Positions 14,985 to 21,782 of a DNA stretch of 24,514 bases are shown one piece after another. Position numbers and translations under genes: made by a program. The notes under the pieces were generated by a model, which worked only from the letters and a program-made list of their open reading frames with translations, was not told where the DNA came from and did no database searches. Every line of letters starts with the position of its first letter. Positions within the stretch are counted from its first letter, which is position 1. The stretch covers positions 1 through 24,514 of the forward strand of contig DAOPJM010000027.1 in the NCBI GenBank assembly GCA_035399665.1. Reading direction: 5' to 3'. Source of the stretch: DAOPJM01 sp035399665. GTDB lineage: Bacteria; Bacillota; Clostridia; Christensenellales; CAG-138.

Positions 14985-15623
14985 TTATTCGACTATGGCG
15001 ATGGCTCTTGCGGGAGCGCCGTCGGCGTCGATGTACTTTAGGGGCAGGGAACAGAAGGTGAACACCTCTTTGGGCAGGCGGTCAAGCCCCTTGAGGTTCT
15101 CGATGAACACCATCCCGCTGACCATCAGGCGTTTATGCACGGGGAAGTCAACGGTGTCCACGGGATCCACGCTTATGGCGTCCGTGCCTACGCCCTTGAG
15201 GTTCAGGGTCTTTAGGCAGTCGGCGGCCTCAAAGCTCAGACAGGGGAAGTTATAGTAATAGCTGTCCTCGCCCCAAAGCCTGTCCTGTCCCGTCATGAAC
15301 AACAGGAAGTCAACAGCCTTTTCCTCGGCTCCGCTGCGCTTTATATGCTCAACATCAATTTCGCCGCCCTTCGGGACATCCCTGCAATCCACCACAAGTG
15401 CGCGGCCATAGAACTGCGAAGCGGGGTATTCGTCCAGACGCCTGCCGCCCGACAGCATATGCGCGGGCGCGTCCATGTGCGTGCCGGTGTGGGAGTACAT
15501 CGAGATGAGGGTCTCCTTGAAGCCGTCCTTCTCGACGGTATTCGCCTTTTCAAGCTTGGGCGGTTCGGTTCCGGGGTAGGCGGGCATTCCCTCGCTAATC
15601 ACATGAGTAAGGTCAAAAATCAT
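14985..15623 (-). CDS. cyclase family (kynurenine formamidase-like) metal-dependent hydrolase
   Basis: This 212-residue protein is in the PF04199 cyclase family, which includes bacterial kynurenine formamidase (KynB) and other metal-dependent amide or ring hydrolases. The metal-binding signature is complete, H45-T-G-T-H49-M-D51-A-P-A-H55. The N-terminus IFDLTHVISEGMPAYPG and the GTDAISVDP stretch near residue 150 are also typical. The start has AGGAGGA (15628-15634) four bases upstream, and that site overlaps the pheT stop codon, so translation is probably coupled to pheT and transcription controlled by the Phe T-box. No other tryptophan-degradation gene is visible, so the substrate is uncertain and KynB activity should not be assumed. 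Confidence 0.88.
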   Translation of the reverse strand: MIFDLTHVISEGMPAYPGTEPPKLEKANTVEKDGFKETLISMYSHTGTHMDAPAHMLSGGRRLDEYPASQFYGRALVVDCRDVPKGGEIDVEHIKRSGAEEKAVDFLLFMTGQDRLWGEDSYYYNFPCLSFEAADCLKTLNLKGVGTDAISVDPVDTVDFPVHKRLMVSGMVFIENLKGLDRLPKEVFTFCSLPLKYIDADGAPARAIAIVE

Positions 15624-15632
15624 ATATTCCTC

Positions 15633-18026
15633 CTAAATTCTAAGGGCGGCGCCGCTTTGAGACAGGCTCAATATGACGGCGTCCATAGCGTGCTTAATCT
15701 CATCGTCGGAAAGGGTGTGATCCTCGGCTCTCAAGGTGAAGCTGTACGCCATACTCTTGAACCCGGGGAGTATGCCAACCCCGCGGTAGACGTCGAAAAG
15801 CTCGACGTTCTCGATGATAAGGCCGATCTTGACATTGCGAATCACCTCCGCAAGCTCGGCTGAGGTTACGCTTTCTCTGCAAGTTACGGCGATATCGCGC
15901 TGAACCACGGGGAAGCGAGGCATGGGTACGAAGCCACGAACGACATGCTCGACCTTGCAAAGCGCCTTAAACGACAGCTCGGCCATGTAAACGGGTACGG
16001 AGATATCGAAGTCCTTCAGGGTATCGGGATGAGCCTGACCCATCTCGCCTATGTAGGTATCGCCAACGCGGATTACGGCGCGCCTTCCGGGGTGGAAGTA
16101 TCTTCCGCCGCCGGCGGTGAAGCTCGCGTTATCGACGCCGAAGGCAAGCAGCAGCCGCTCCACTATCCCCTTGAGGGTGAAGAAGCTCTCGTTATCGCCG
16201 AACACGGCTATGCCAACCATCCTGCGTTCCTCGGGCAGAACGGCGTTGTTGTCAAGGTGAACGTTGCCAAGCTCCATGAAGCGGCCATGCCCCGTTTTGA
16301 AGTTGAGGTTGCGGCGGCAGCTTTCCAACATGCCCGGGTAGAGAGTGGTGCGCATGAGGCTCTGATCCTCGCCAAAGGGGTTGAGTATCTTAACCGCAAG
16401 CAGCTTTTCATCACCCTCATCAAGCCTAAGAGCCTTCAGCTCCGCAGGGCCTATGAAGTTGAAGTTGTACATCTCCATGCAGCCGCAGGAGACGAGAGTA
16501 TCCAAAGCCCTGTCCTCAAGGCGGAAAACCTTGGGTATACTGCCTAAGAACGCGGGGCCGGTGATAGGCTCGGCGGGGATGTTGTCGAAACCGTAGCACC
16601 TGCCGACCTCCTCGGCAATGTCCCAATCCGCCTCTATTCCGCTCTCGATATCGGTGCGAAAATGCGGTATGGTAAGCGCAAGCTTGTCGCCGCAGGGGAC
16701 GGCCTCGATTGCAAGAGGCTTTAGCAGCTCGCTCATCTTGGAAGCGGACAGCTTGGTGTTCAGAATGCGGTTGATGTGGGAAACGTCCACGTTGGCGCAG
16801 CGGGGGTTAAGGTCGGCCGTGCATACGTCAATGGTTTCGCCCACTACCTTGCCCGCCTTCAGCTCCGTCACAAGCTGTATGGCGCGTTCGAGCGCAAGAT
16901 AGGCGTTGACAGGCTCGACGCCCTTGATGAACCTTGCGGCGGCGTCCGTAACCTGATGCAGCCTGCGGGCGGTCTTTCGGATATTGCTGCCAACGAATAC
17001 AGCGGACTCAAACAGCACGGCGCGGGTGGAAGGGGCTATCTCGGAGTTCAGCCCGCCCATTACGCCCGCGATGCCAACGCCCTTTTCGGGGTCCGCGATA
17101 AGAAGCATATCCTCATCCATAGTGAAGGTCTTGCCGTCAAGGGTGGAGACCTTTTCGCCCTGCGCCGCTCTGCGGACAATTATCTGTCCGTCCTTGAGGC
17201 AGGCCAGGTCGAAGGCGTGCATGGGGTGACCGTACTCGACGAGTACATAGTTGGTGATATCCACAATGTTGTTGATGGGACGCATTCCGACGCTCAAAAG
17301 ACGCTTCTGCATCCAGCGCGGAGACGGCTCAATCTTGATGTCGGTCATGACCCTGCCGCAGTAACGGGAGCAGAGGTCGGGCGCGTCGATACGCACACCC
17401 GCGTAGCTTGAGGCGTCGCCGTCATCCGAAAAGTGCGGTATTTCGGGGGTTTTCATGGCTTGACCCAGTGCTGCCGCGGCCTCCCGCGCAAGCCCTATTA
17501 TGCTGTTGCAGTCGGGGCGGTTGGGGGTAAGGTCGAAGTCGAACACAACGTCGTCCATGTCCAAGGCGACGGCGATATCGATGCCGATGGGGGTATTCGG
17601 GTTTAGTATGAGTATACCGTCAACCTCCGCTCCGGGGTAGTCCGCGTCGCTGATGGCAAGCTCCTCGCCGGAGCAGAACATGCCGTAGCTGTCAACCCCG
17701 CGAAGGTTCGCGACCTTGTATTCCGTGCCGCGAATGACGGCACCTACGACCGCGACGGGAACGACAGCGCCTTCAAACACGTTAGTGGCGTTGGTGAGTA
17801 TGCAGGTCTCCCTGTCACCGAGGTTCACGGTGCAGACCTGCAGCTTCGTGGCGTTGGGGTGTCTTTCAATCCTCTCTATCCTGCCCGTGATGACGCCGCT
17901 TATGTCGGGCAGCAGGGGATCCGCGGACGCAAGCTCGAAGCCGCGCCACATCATACGGCGTATGAATTCATCATCGCTTACGTTAAAATCAACGTAGTCG
18001 CACAGCCATTTTTTCGGTAGCTTCAT
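15633..18026 (-). CDS. pheT: phenylalanine-tRNA ligase beta subunit
   Basis: This 797-residue protein is PheT, the tRNA-binding subunit of the alpha2-beta2 phenylalanyl-tRNA synthetase. Recognisable regions in order are the N-terminal MKLPKKWLCDYV and an EMAP/OB-type tRNA-binding domain (about 40-150, with RIERIERHPNATKLQVCTV). The B3/B4 editing region follows (about 210-380, with NNIVDITNYVLVEYGHPMHAFD), then the B5 region (about 400-480), the catalytic-like core, and a C-terminal anticodon-binding FDX-ACB domain (about 705-797, with PMPRFPVVQRDIAVTC). Length is normal for the family. AAAGGAGG lies seven to ten bases before the start, and the gap to pheS is only 15 bases. Confidence 0.97.
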   Translation of the reverse strand: MKLPKKWLCDYVDFNVSDDEFIRRMMWRGFELASADPLLPDISGVITGRIERIERHPNATKLQVCTVNLGDRETCILTNATNVFEGAVVPVAVVGAVIRGTEYKVANLRGVDSYGMFCSGEELAISDADYPGAEVDGILILNPNTPIGIDIAVALDMDDVVFDFDLTPNRPDCNSIIGLAREAAAALGQAMKTPEIPHFSDDGDASSYAGVRIDAPDLCSRYCGRVMTDIKIEPSPRWMQKRLLSVGMRPINNIVDITNYVLVEYGHPMHAFDLACLKDGQIIVRRAAQGEKVSTLDGKTFTMDEDMLLIADPEKGVGIAGVMGGLNSEIAPSTRAVLFESAVFVGSNIRKTARRLHQVTDAAARFIKGVEPVNAYLALERAIQLVTELKAGKVVGETIDVCTADLNPRCANVDVSHINRILNTKLSASKMSELLKPLAIEAVPCGDKLALTIPHFRTDIESGIEADWDIAEEVGRCYGFDNIPAEPITGPAFLGSIPKVFRLEDRALDTLVSCGCMEMYNFNFIGPAELKALRLDEGDEKLLAVKILNPFGEDQSLMRTTLYPGMLESCRRNLNFKTGHGRFMELGNVHLDNNAVLPEERRMVGIAVFGDNESFFTLKGIVERLLLAFGVDNASFTAGGGRYFHPGRRAVIRVGDTYIGEMGQAHPDTLKDFDISVPVYMAELSFKALCKVEHVVRGFVPMPRFPVVQRDIAVTCRESVTSAELAEVIRNVKIGLIIENVELFDVYRGVGILPGFKSMAYSFTLRAEDHTLSDDEIKHAMDAVILSLSQSGAALRI

Positions 18027-18041
18027 ATCAGATTGCCTCCT

Positions 18042-19061
18042 TTAGAACTGCCCCAAGAAACGAGCGTCGTTCTCGTAGTTGTGACGTATGTCGGTGATGC
18101 CGTACTTGAGGTTTGTTACCCTGTCCACTCCCACGCCGAAGGCGAAGGCCGACCACTCCATGGGGTCAAGCCCGCAGTTCTCAAGCTCGTGCGGGTTCGT
18201 GATGCCGCAGCCCAACAGCTCTATCCAGCCGGTTCCCTTGCAGACCCTGCAGCCCTTGCCGCCGCAGATGGTGCAGCTCATGTCAAGCTCGGCGGAAGGC
18301 TCCGTGAAGGGGAAGTAGGAGGGACGAAGGCGCGTGTTAACATCGTCTCCGAACACCGCGTGGATGAAGGTGTCAAGCGTACCCTTGAGGTTCGCGATAT
18401 TGATATTCCTGTCAACGACAAAGCCTTCAATCTGCATGAAAACAGGCGAGTGAGAGGCGTCAACCTCGTCAACCCTGAACACCCTGCCGGGCATGATGAG
18501 CCTGAACGGGGGCTTGAGCGTCTTTAGGGCGCGTATCTCGCAGGGCGAGGTGTGGGTGCGCAGCAGTACGTTGTCATCGATATAGAAGGTGTCCTGCATA
18601 TCCCTTGCGGGGTGATCGGGCGGGAGATTCAAAAGGGTGAAGTTATTCTCGTCAAGCTCTATCTCCGGACCGTCGAACATGGTAAAGCCCATGCCTATAA
18701 GAGCATCGCGGATGGTGCGGTAGGTTTGAGTCATGGGGTGCAGATGCCCCATAGGGACGGTCTGAACTCCCGGCTCGGTAACGTCTACCGCTTCCGCTAT
18801 AAATCGCGCCGCCTGAGCCTTGAGGCGCAAAGCCTCGCGGCGATCTGAAAGCGCCGCTTCAAGCTCCTGCTTGGTCAGGTTGACCTCCGCGCCCGTCTTG
18901 GCGCGTTCTTCCTTGGACAGCTTGCCCATGGTTCGCAGAATGGAGGTCAGCTTGCCGCTCTTGCCGAACACCTCCGCCTGAAGGTCGGCAAGCTCCTTCT
19001 CGTCATAGACGGCCTCAAGCCGCCGCATGGCGTATCGTCTGATTTCATCCAAAGTTTCCAT
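18042..19061 (-). CDS. pheS: phenylalanine-tRNA ligase alpha subunit
   Basis: This 339-residue protein is PheS, the catalytic class II subunit. It has an N-terminal coiled-coil arm (about 1-85), the class II motif region MGHLHPMTQTYRTIRDAL, motif 2 around MPGRVFRVDEVDASHSP, and motif 3 near AFAFGVGVDRVTNLKYGI. A small Cys cluster, CTICGGKGCRVCKGTGW, lies near residues 256-272. The start at 19061 has GGGAGG eight bases upstream. The T-box leader directly upstream ties expression of pheS, pheT and the cyclase gene to the charging of tRNA-Phe. Confidence 0.97.
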   Translation of the reverse strand: METLDEIRRYAMRRLEAVYDEKELADLQAEVFGKSGKLTSILRTMGKLSKEERAKTGAEVNLTKQELEAALSDRREALRLKAQAARFIAEAVDVTEPGVQTVPMGHLHPMTQTYRTIRDALIGMGFTMFDGPEIELDENNFTLLNLPPDHPARDMQDTFYIDDNVLLRTHTSPCEIRALKTLKPPFRLIMPGRVFRVDEVDASHSPVFMQIEGFVVDRNINIANLKGTLDTFIHAVFGDDVNTRLRPSYFPFTEPSAELDMSCTICGGKGCRVCKGTGWIELLGCGITNPHELENCGLDPMEWSAFAFGVGVDRVTNLKYGITDIRHNYENDARFLGQF

Positions 19062-19077
19062 ACATTATCCTCCCGTA

Positions 19078-19320
19078 GATAAAATAAAAGTCCGCCCCCA
19101 TAAAAGAAGGGACGAACAGCCGTGGTACCACCCTAATTCATCGCGCCGCGCTATGCGCGGGACGACCTTTTCGCTGTAACGGGCTTACCCGTCGTCGACT
19201 ACTTGGTTTCACCGACGCCGCTCACGGGCGAACTTTATGCCCGCATCCCGCGCACCTCGATTTCACCGCCCGAGGCTCTCTTTGCCGAGGATAAAGGCTT
19301 TTCCCGATCACAGCATTTAC
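19078..19320 (-). promoter_or_regulatory. T-box riboswitch (tRNA-Phe) leader of pheST
   Basis: Read on the minus strand, the leader holds the T-box sequence AGGGTGGTACCACG (19121-19134). Upstream, the Stem I elements AGAGA and GGTGAAA lie within a CCTCG/CGAGG hairpin. A TTC at 19230-19232 (in AAAGTTCGCCC) is the likely specifier, reading phenylalanine. A terminator hairpin follows. Uncharged tRNA-Phe is expected to stabilise the antiterminator and allow read-through into pheS. Confidence 0.92.
19081..19117 (-). terminator. T-box regulated terminator
   Basis: On the minus strand GTTCGTCCC (19109-19117) pairs with GGGGGCGGAC (19090-19099), including G-U pairs, around a 9-base loop. TTTTATTTT (19081-19089) follows. 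Its 5' arm lies next to the T-box sequence, as expected for the competing terminator. Confidence 0.85.
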
Positions 19321-19326
19321 GGGGTA

Positions 19327-19355
19327 AATATACCACAGCGACAGAACCGCGTCAA
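19327..19355 (-). promoter_or_regulatory. promoter of the pheST T-box operon
   Basis: On the minus strand TTGACG (19350-19355) and TATATT (19327-19332) are 17 bases apart, each 5/6 to consensus. The predicted start near 19320 gives a leader of about 260 bases, a normal size for a T-box. Confidence 0.75.
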
Positions 19356-19461
19356 GCCGATAAGATGATATATTATAGCGCAAAGAGGCATAAAGTGTTC
19401 ATATTACCGTCGCCGAGGCAAGTGCATAATAACACCTGTACTTTTGGCAACAAACCCATGC

Positions 19462-19495
19462 TGTCACCCTAAGGAGCGAAGCTCCGAAGGATCTT
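19462..19495 (+). repeat. dispersed intergenic repeat, short copy
   Basis: TGTCACCCT (19462-19470), a GGAGC/GCTCC mini-hairpin (19473-19485) and GAAGGATCTT (19486-19495) match the central part of the repeats near 12019 and 24307. CCCCCGCTCCCCCC and AAGTCAAG follow, again as in the other copies. The rest of 19356-19557 holds no gene that I can see. Confidence 0.65.
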
Positions 19496-19557
19496 GAAAC
19501 AAGCTTGCGGCGATACCCCCGCTCCCCCCTAACAAAACGCAAGTCAAGCAAAGTCCG

Positions 19558-19770
19558 CTAATCCTCGTAGCTTTCCACGGACTCCTCGCGCTCGCGTTCA
19601 AGCTCGCGGCGCTGTGCGGCAAGCTTCAGCTTGTCGGGGTCAAGGGGCTGATTGCCCGTCCCCATACAAAGGGAACAGGTGTTGAAGCACTCGGGACAGA
19701 CGCAGCGGCTTTGCGTGCCTTTCTCGTCCTGAACCATGTAGGTTCCGCATATCTGACAACTACAGCGCAT
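19558..19770 (-). CDS. small Cys-rich zinc-ribbon-like protein
   Basis: I do not recognise this 70-residue protein. Its N-terminal half has cysteines at 3, 5, 8, 23, 25, 28, 32 and 35, in CxCxxC, CxCxxC and CxxC groups, which suggests one or two zinc sites. The C-terminal half (about 48-70) is highly charged and probably helical (LAAQRRELEREREE). ATG 19770 is chosen because AAGGAG (19776-19781) lies five bases upstream; a longer frame to 19890 runs through the divergent promoter. It has no signal peptide or membrane segment, so it is probably cytoplasmic. Its leader would carry the palindrome at 19784-19801. The function is unknown. Confidence 0.7.
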   Translation of the reverse strand: MRCSCQICGTYMVQDEKGTQSRCVCPECFNTCSLCMGTGNQPLDPDKLKLAAQRRELEREREESVESYED

Positions 19771-19779
19771 AATAACTCC

Positions 19780-19808
19780 TTTACATCCCGAAATCGGGAT
19801 GTTATAAT
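19780..19808 (+). promoter_or_regulatory. promoter of the peptidoglycan-binding protein gene (predicted leaderless)
   Basis: TTTACA (19780-19785, 5/6) and a perfect TATAAT (19803-19808) are 17 bases apart. Only 8 bases separate the -10 box from ATG 19817 (5 from GTG 19814), so the transcript should start at or within two bases of the start codon. Confidence 0.75.
19784..19801. promoter_or_regulatory. perfect palindrome inside the promoter spacer, candidate operator
   Basis: CATCCCGA (19784-19791) and TCGGGATG (19794-19801) form a perfect 8-bp inverted repeat around AA. It fills the space between the -35 and -10 boxes, the position of operators such as those of MerR-type regulators or of simple repressors. 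It also lies just upstream of the divergent small Cys-rich gene. Confidence 0.6.
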
Positions 19809-19816
19809 CATCGGTG

Positions 19817-20536
19817 ATGAAAAAGCTGATTATCCTGAGCCTTATCCTATGCCTTGTCCTGCTGCCCACCGCGGTACGGGCAGCGGACACAAGCGAGATT
19901 TTAGCTCAGGGAGACAAGGGAAGCGACGTTGTTCGTGTGCAGCTTCGACTGATGGACTTAGGGTATTACCTCTACAAGCCATCGGGCAGCTTTGGCGCGG
20001 TCACGGCAAGGGCTGTGCGCGAGTTTCAAGCGGCTTCGGGGATAATGGCTGACGGTTCGATCGGAGCCGAGACCGCGAACGCCCTCTTTGCAAGGGGAGC
20101 GCTGCGAAGCGAATTCGCTTCGACGATACCCATAGCATACGGTGCGCAGAGCCGCCTTACGGTCACGGGGCAGGCCGCCAAGTGGGAGGACATTTCAGGC
20201 CTGCTCATCATCGGGGACAGTTATACCATAACCAACTGTGAAAGTAAAGAGAGCTTTGAGCTCATCTTCTTGGGCGGCGAAAACCATGCCGAGATGGGCT
20301 TGCCCGAGAGGATAACCGAACAGCGCAGGATAAGCGCGATACTCAATTCATGGCTGGGCGAATCCGACTTTTACAAGCTTGCCGTCACGGTCACAATAAG
20401 CGGCTCGCCCGTTGCGGCCTCACTGGAGTGGAACGGGGAGAAGGCCTGCGTGTACTTTACAGGCAGCGGCTCGCATGTCTTGGGGCTTACGGATGTGGAA
20501 CACGAGCAGGTGTGCATAAGGGCGGCGGGCGGCTAA
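19817..20536 (+). CDS. secreted peptidoglycan-binding (PG_binding_1) protein
   Basis: This 239-residue protein begins with a signal peptide (KK, then a hydrophobic run about 4-18) with likely cleavage after AVRA (19-22). A PG_binding_1 domain follows at about 31-93 (GDKGSDVVRVQLRLMDLGYY, then AVREFQAASGIMADGSIGAETANALF). The remaining about 140 residues show no motif that I recognise and no hydrolase signature. It probably binds the cell wall or cortex outside the membrane. ATG 19817 is preferred; GTG 19814 is possible. No Shine-Dalgarno is present. The stop codon overlaps that of the convergent methyltransferase gene by 4 bases. Confidence 0.8.
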   Translation: MKKLIILSLILCLVLLPTAVRAADTSEILAQGDKGSDVVRVQLRLMDLGYYLYKPSGSFGAVTARAVREFQAASGIMADGSIGAETANALFARGALRSEFASTIPIAYGAQSRLTVTGQAAKWEDISGLLIIGDSYTITNCESKESFELIFLGGENHAEMGLPERITEQRRISAILNSWLGESDFYKLAVTVTISGSPVAASLEWNGEKACVYFTGSGSHVLGLTDVEHEQVCIRAAGG

Positions 20537-21345
20537 GCCCTGCCCACAAGCAGCTCAAGCGCGATGGTAATGCTTTCAATCACGGGTTCTTCGGAATCCG
20601 CTTTTTTATGCGCCGTGAGCGGGGTCATGCGCCAAAACGAGGACGACAGCTTGGGCGGCACGGGAAGGCACTCGTGAACCTTGACGCGCTCCACAAGATG
20701 AAAACGCTTCGAGAACAGCTCCTCAACGCTTTCATTGGAGTAATCGCCCTGCCCCGAGGCTGTGCGCAGCTCCTTAAGGTAGTCGCTGTCCGGCACCATT
20801 TTGATGAGTATGCCATCGTGCCTTAGGACGCGCCGAAACTCCGGATAGTTAGCGGGGGAGAGCAGATTGACTATTACGTCCACAGAGCTGTCGGGAAGCG
20901 GCAGCCGCGTAAGGTCGCCCACCGCCCACAACGCGTTTGTGGGGCGGCGGCATGCCAAAGTCACCGCATCCTTGGAGAGGTCTATGCCAAGGACAACCCC
21001 AAGCCTGTCAAGACCCTGCGTGAAGAAGCCTTCGCCGCAGCCCGCGTCCAAGAGGAGAGGCGCCGCCGCCTTAACGTGCTTTTTGATAAGCTCCGTGATT
21101 GCCAATACAGCACCGTCATAGTAACCCGCTTCCATCACCTTGGCGCGATTTTCAAAGAGCGAGGCGTCGTACATACCCGCCTTGGCGTTGGGGGCGAAGT
21201 TGACGTAGCCGCGCCGCGACAGGTCAAAGGAGTGACGATTCGGGCATACCAATGCGGAGCCTTCACAGGACAGCTCCTTGCGGCAGAGCGGACAGCAAAA
21301 CAGCTGTGTGTTGCTCCTGATATTTTCCATTTGGGCTTTGCTCAT
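20533..21345 (-). CDS. 23S rRNA (guanine-N1)-methyltransferase, RlmA family
   Basis: This 270-residue protein resembles RlmA/RrmA, which methylates N1 of a guanine in helix 35 of 23S rRNA (G745 or G748 depending on subgroup). The N-terminal zinc site has C18, C21, C34 and H38 (CCPLCRKEL, CPNRHSFD), followed by the family stretch GYVNF. The SAM-binding motif is LLLDAGCGEGFF (97-108), and the MTase fold continues with GIDLSKDAVTLA and SVDVIVNLLSPANYPEFRRVL. The start at 21345 is fixed by the promoter at 21352-21380, which lies inside a longer open frame that reaches 21513. Which guanine is modified cannot be decided here; loss of RlmA changes tylosin or viomycin sensitivity in other bacteria. 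Confidence 0.85.
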   Translation of the reverse strand: MSKAQMENIRSNTQLFCCPLCRKELSCEGSALVCPNRHSFDLSRRGYVNFAPNAKAGMYDASLFENRAKVMEAGYYDGAVLAITELIKKHVKAAAPLLLDAGCGEGFFTQGLDRLGVVLGIDLSKDAVTLACRRPTNALWAVGDLTRLPLPDSSVDVIVNLLSPANYPEFRRVLRHDGILIKMVPDSDYLKELRTASGQGDYSNESVEELFSKRFHLVERVKVHECLPVPPKLSSSFWRMTPLTAHKKADSEEPVIESITIALELLVGRA

Positions 21346-21351
21346 AAGCGC

Positions 21352-21380
21352 ATTATAACTCAAGGCACAATAAATTGCAA
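21352..21380 (-). promoter_or_regulatory. promoter of the RlmA-family gene (predicted leaderless)
   Basis: On the minus strand TTGCAA (21375-21380) and a perfect TATAAT (21352-21357) are 17 bases apart. Exactly 6 bases (GCGCTT) separate the -10 box from ATG 21345, so the predicted +1 is the A of the start codon. No Shine-Dalgarno exists. Confidence 0.8.
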
Positions 21381-21455
21381 ACAATTCATGAACAAACACC
21401 ACGGGACTACATAAATAGGCTATAATATATATTACTAAAACAGGAGGCAACGTAT

Positions 21456-21776
21456 ATGGAAATGAATCGAACCGCTGTACTGTACCTGAGGCATGACGAT
21501 GGTTTACCATCACTTGCCGAGCAACGCAGAATTTGCCGCGAGTACGCCGAGCGCGAAGGCCTTGACGTAATAACAGTTTATGAGGACGTAGGCAGCCCTG
21601 AGCCTTTCGAGAATTTGCCGGGCTTTCAGAGACTGCTTAACTCAGGCAAGGAGCTTGGAGCGCGGAACGTTGTTTGTTTAAGCGAGGCGGTGCTGTCCGA
21701 CGACAAACACGACAGACTTTTGCGCAGGGTGGAGCTGAAGGGCAGCTTTCTGCGGTTGTTTTGCGTTAAAGAATAG
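21456..21776 (+). CDS. serine-recombinase-like N-terminal domain lacking the catalytic serine
   Basis: This 106-residue protein resembles the resolvase N-terminal domain of serine recombinases: AVLYLR (7-12), SLAEQRRICREYAEREG (19-35), VYEDVGS (41-47) and LPGFQRLL (54-61). The catalytic serine, normally two residues after the first arginine (R-x-S), is replaced by D14 in RHDDG. The conserved D-R-L-S-R region is changed to EAVLSDD. No zinc-ribbon or DNA-binding C-terminal part follows, and the frame ends cleanly. The start has AGGAGG (21442-21447) eight bases upstream, and TATAAT (21421-21426) is a possible -10 box. It ends 6 bases before copA, so it is co-transcribed with the copper genes. 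It is probably not an active recombinase; a regulatory or remnant role is open. Confidence 0.75.
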   Translation: MEMNRTAVLYLRHDDGLPSLAEQRRICREYAEREGLDVITVYEDVGSPEPFENLPGFQRLLNSGKELGARNVVCLSEAVLSDDKHDRLLRRVELKGSFLRLFCVKE

Positions 21777-21782
21777 GAAAAA

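Noticed and set aside
14985..15623. Naming the cyclase kynB
   Set aside because: The metal motif fits the wider family, but no kynurenine-pathway gene is present and the operon context is phenylalanine-related.
16776..17411. Long plus-strand frame (211 residues) opposite pheT
   Set aside because: It is a shadow of pheT, which is conserved over its whole length; similar shadows occur at 15345-15863 and 15945-16547.
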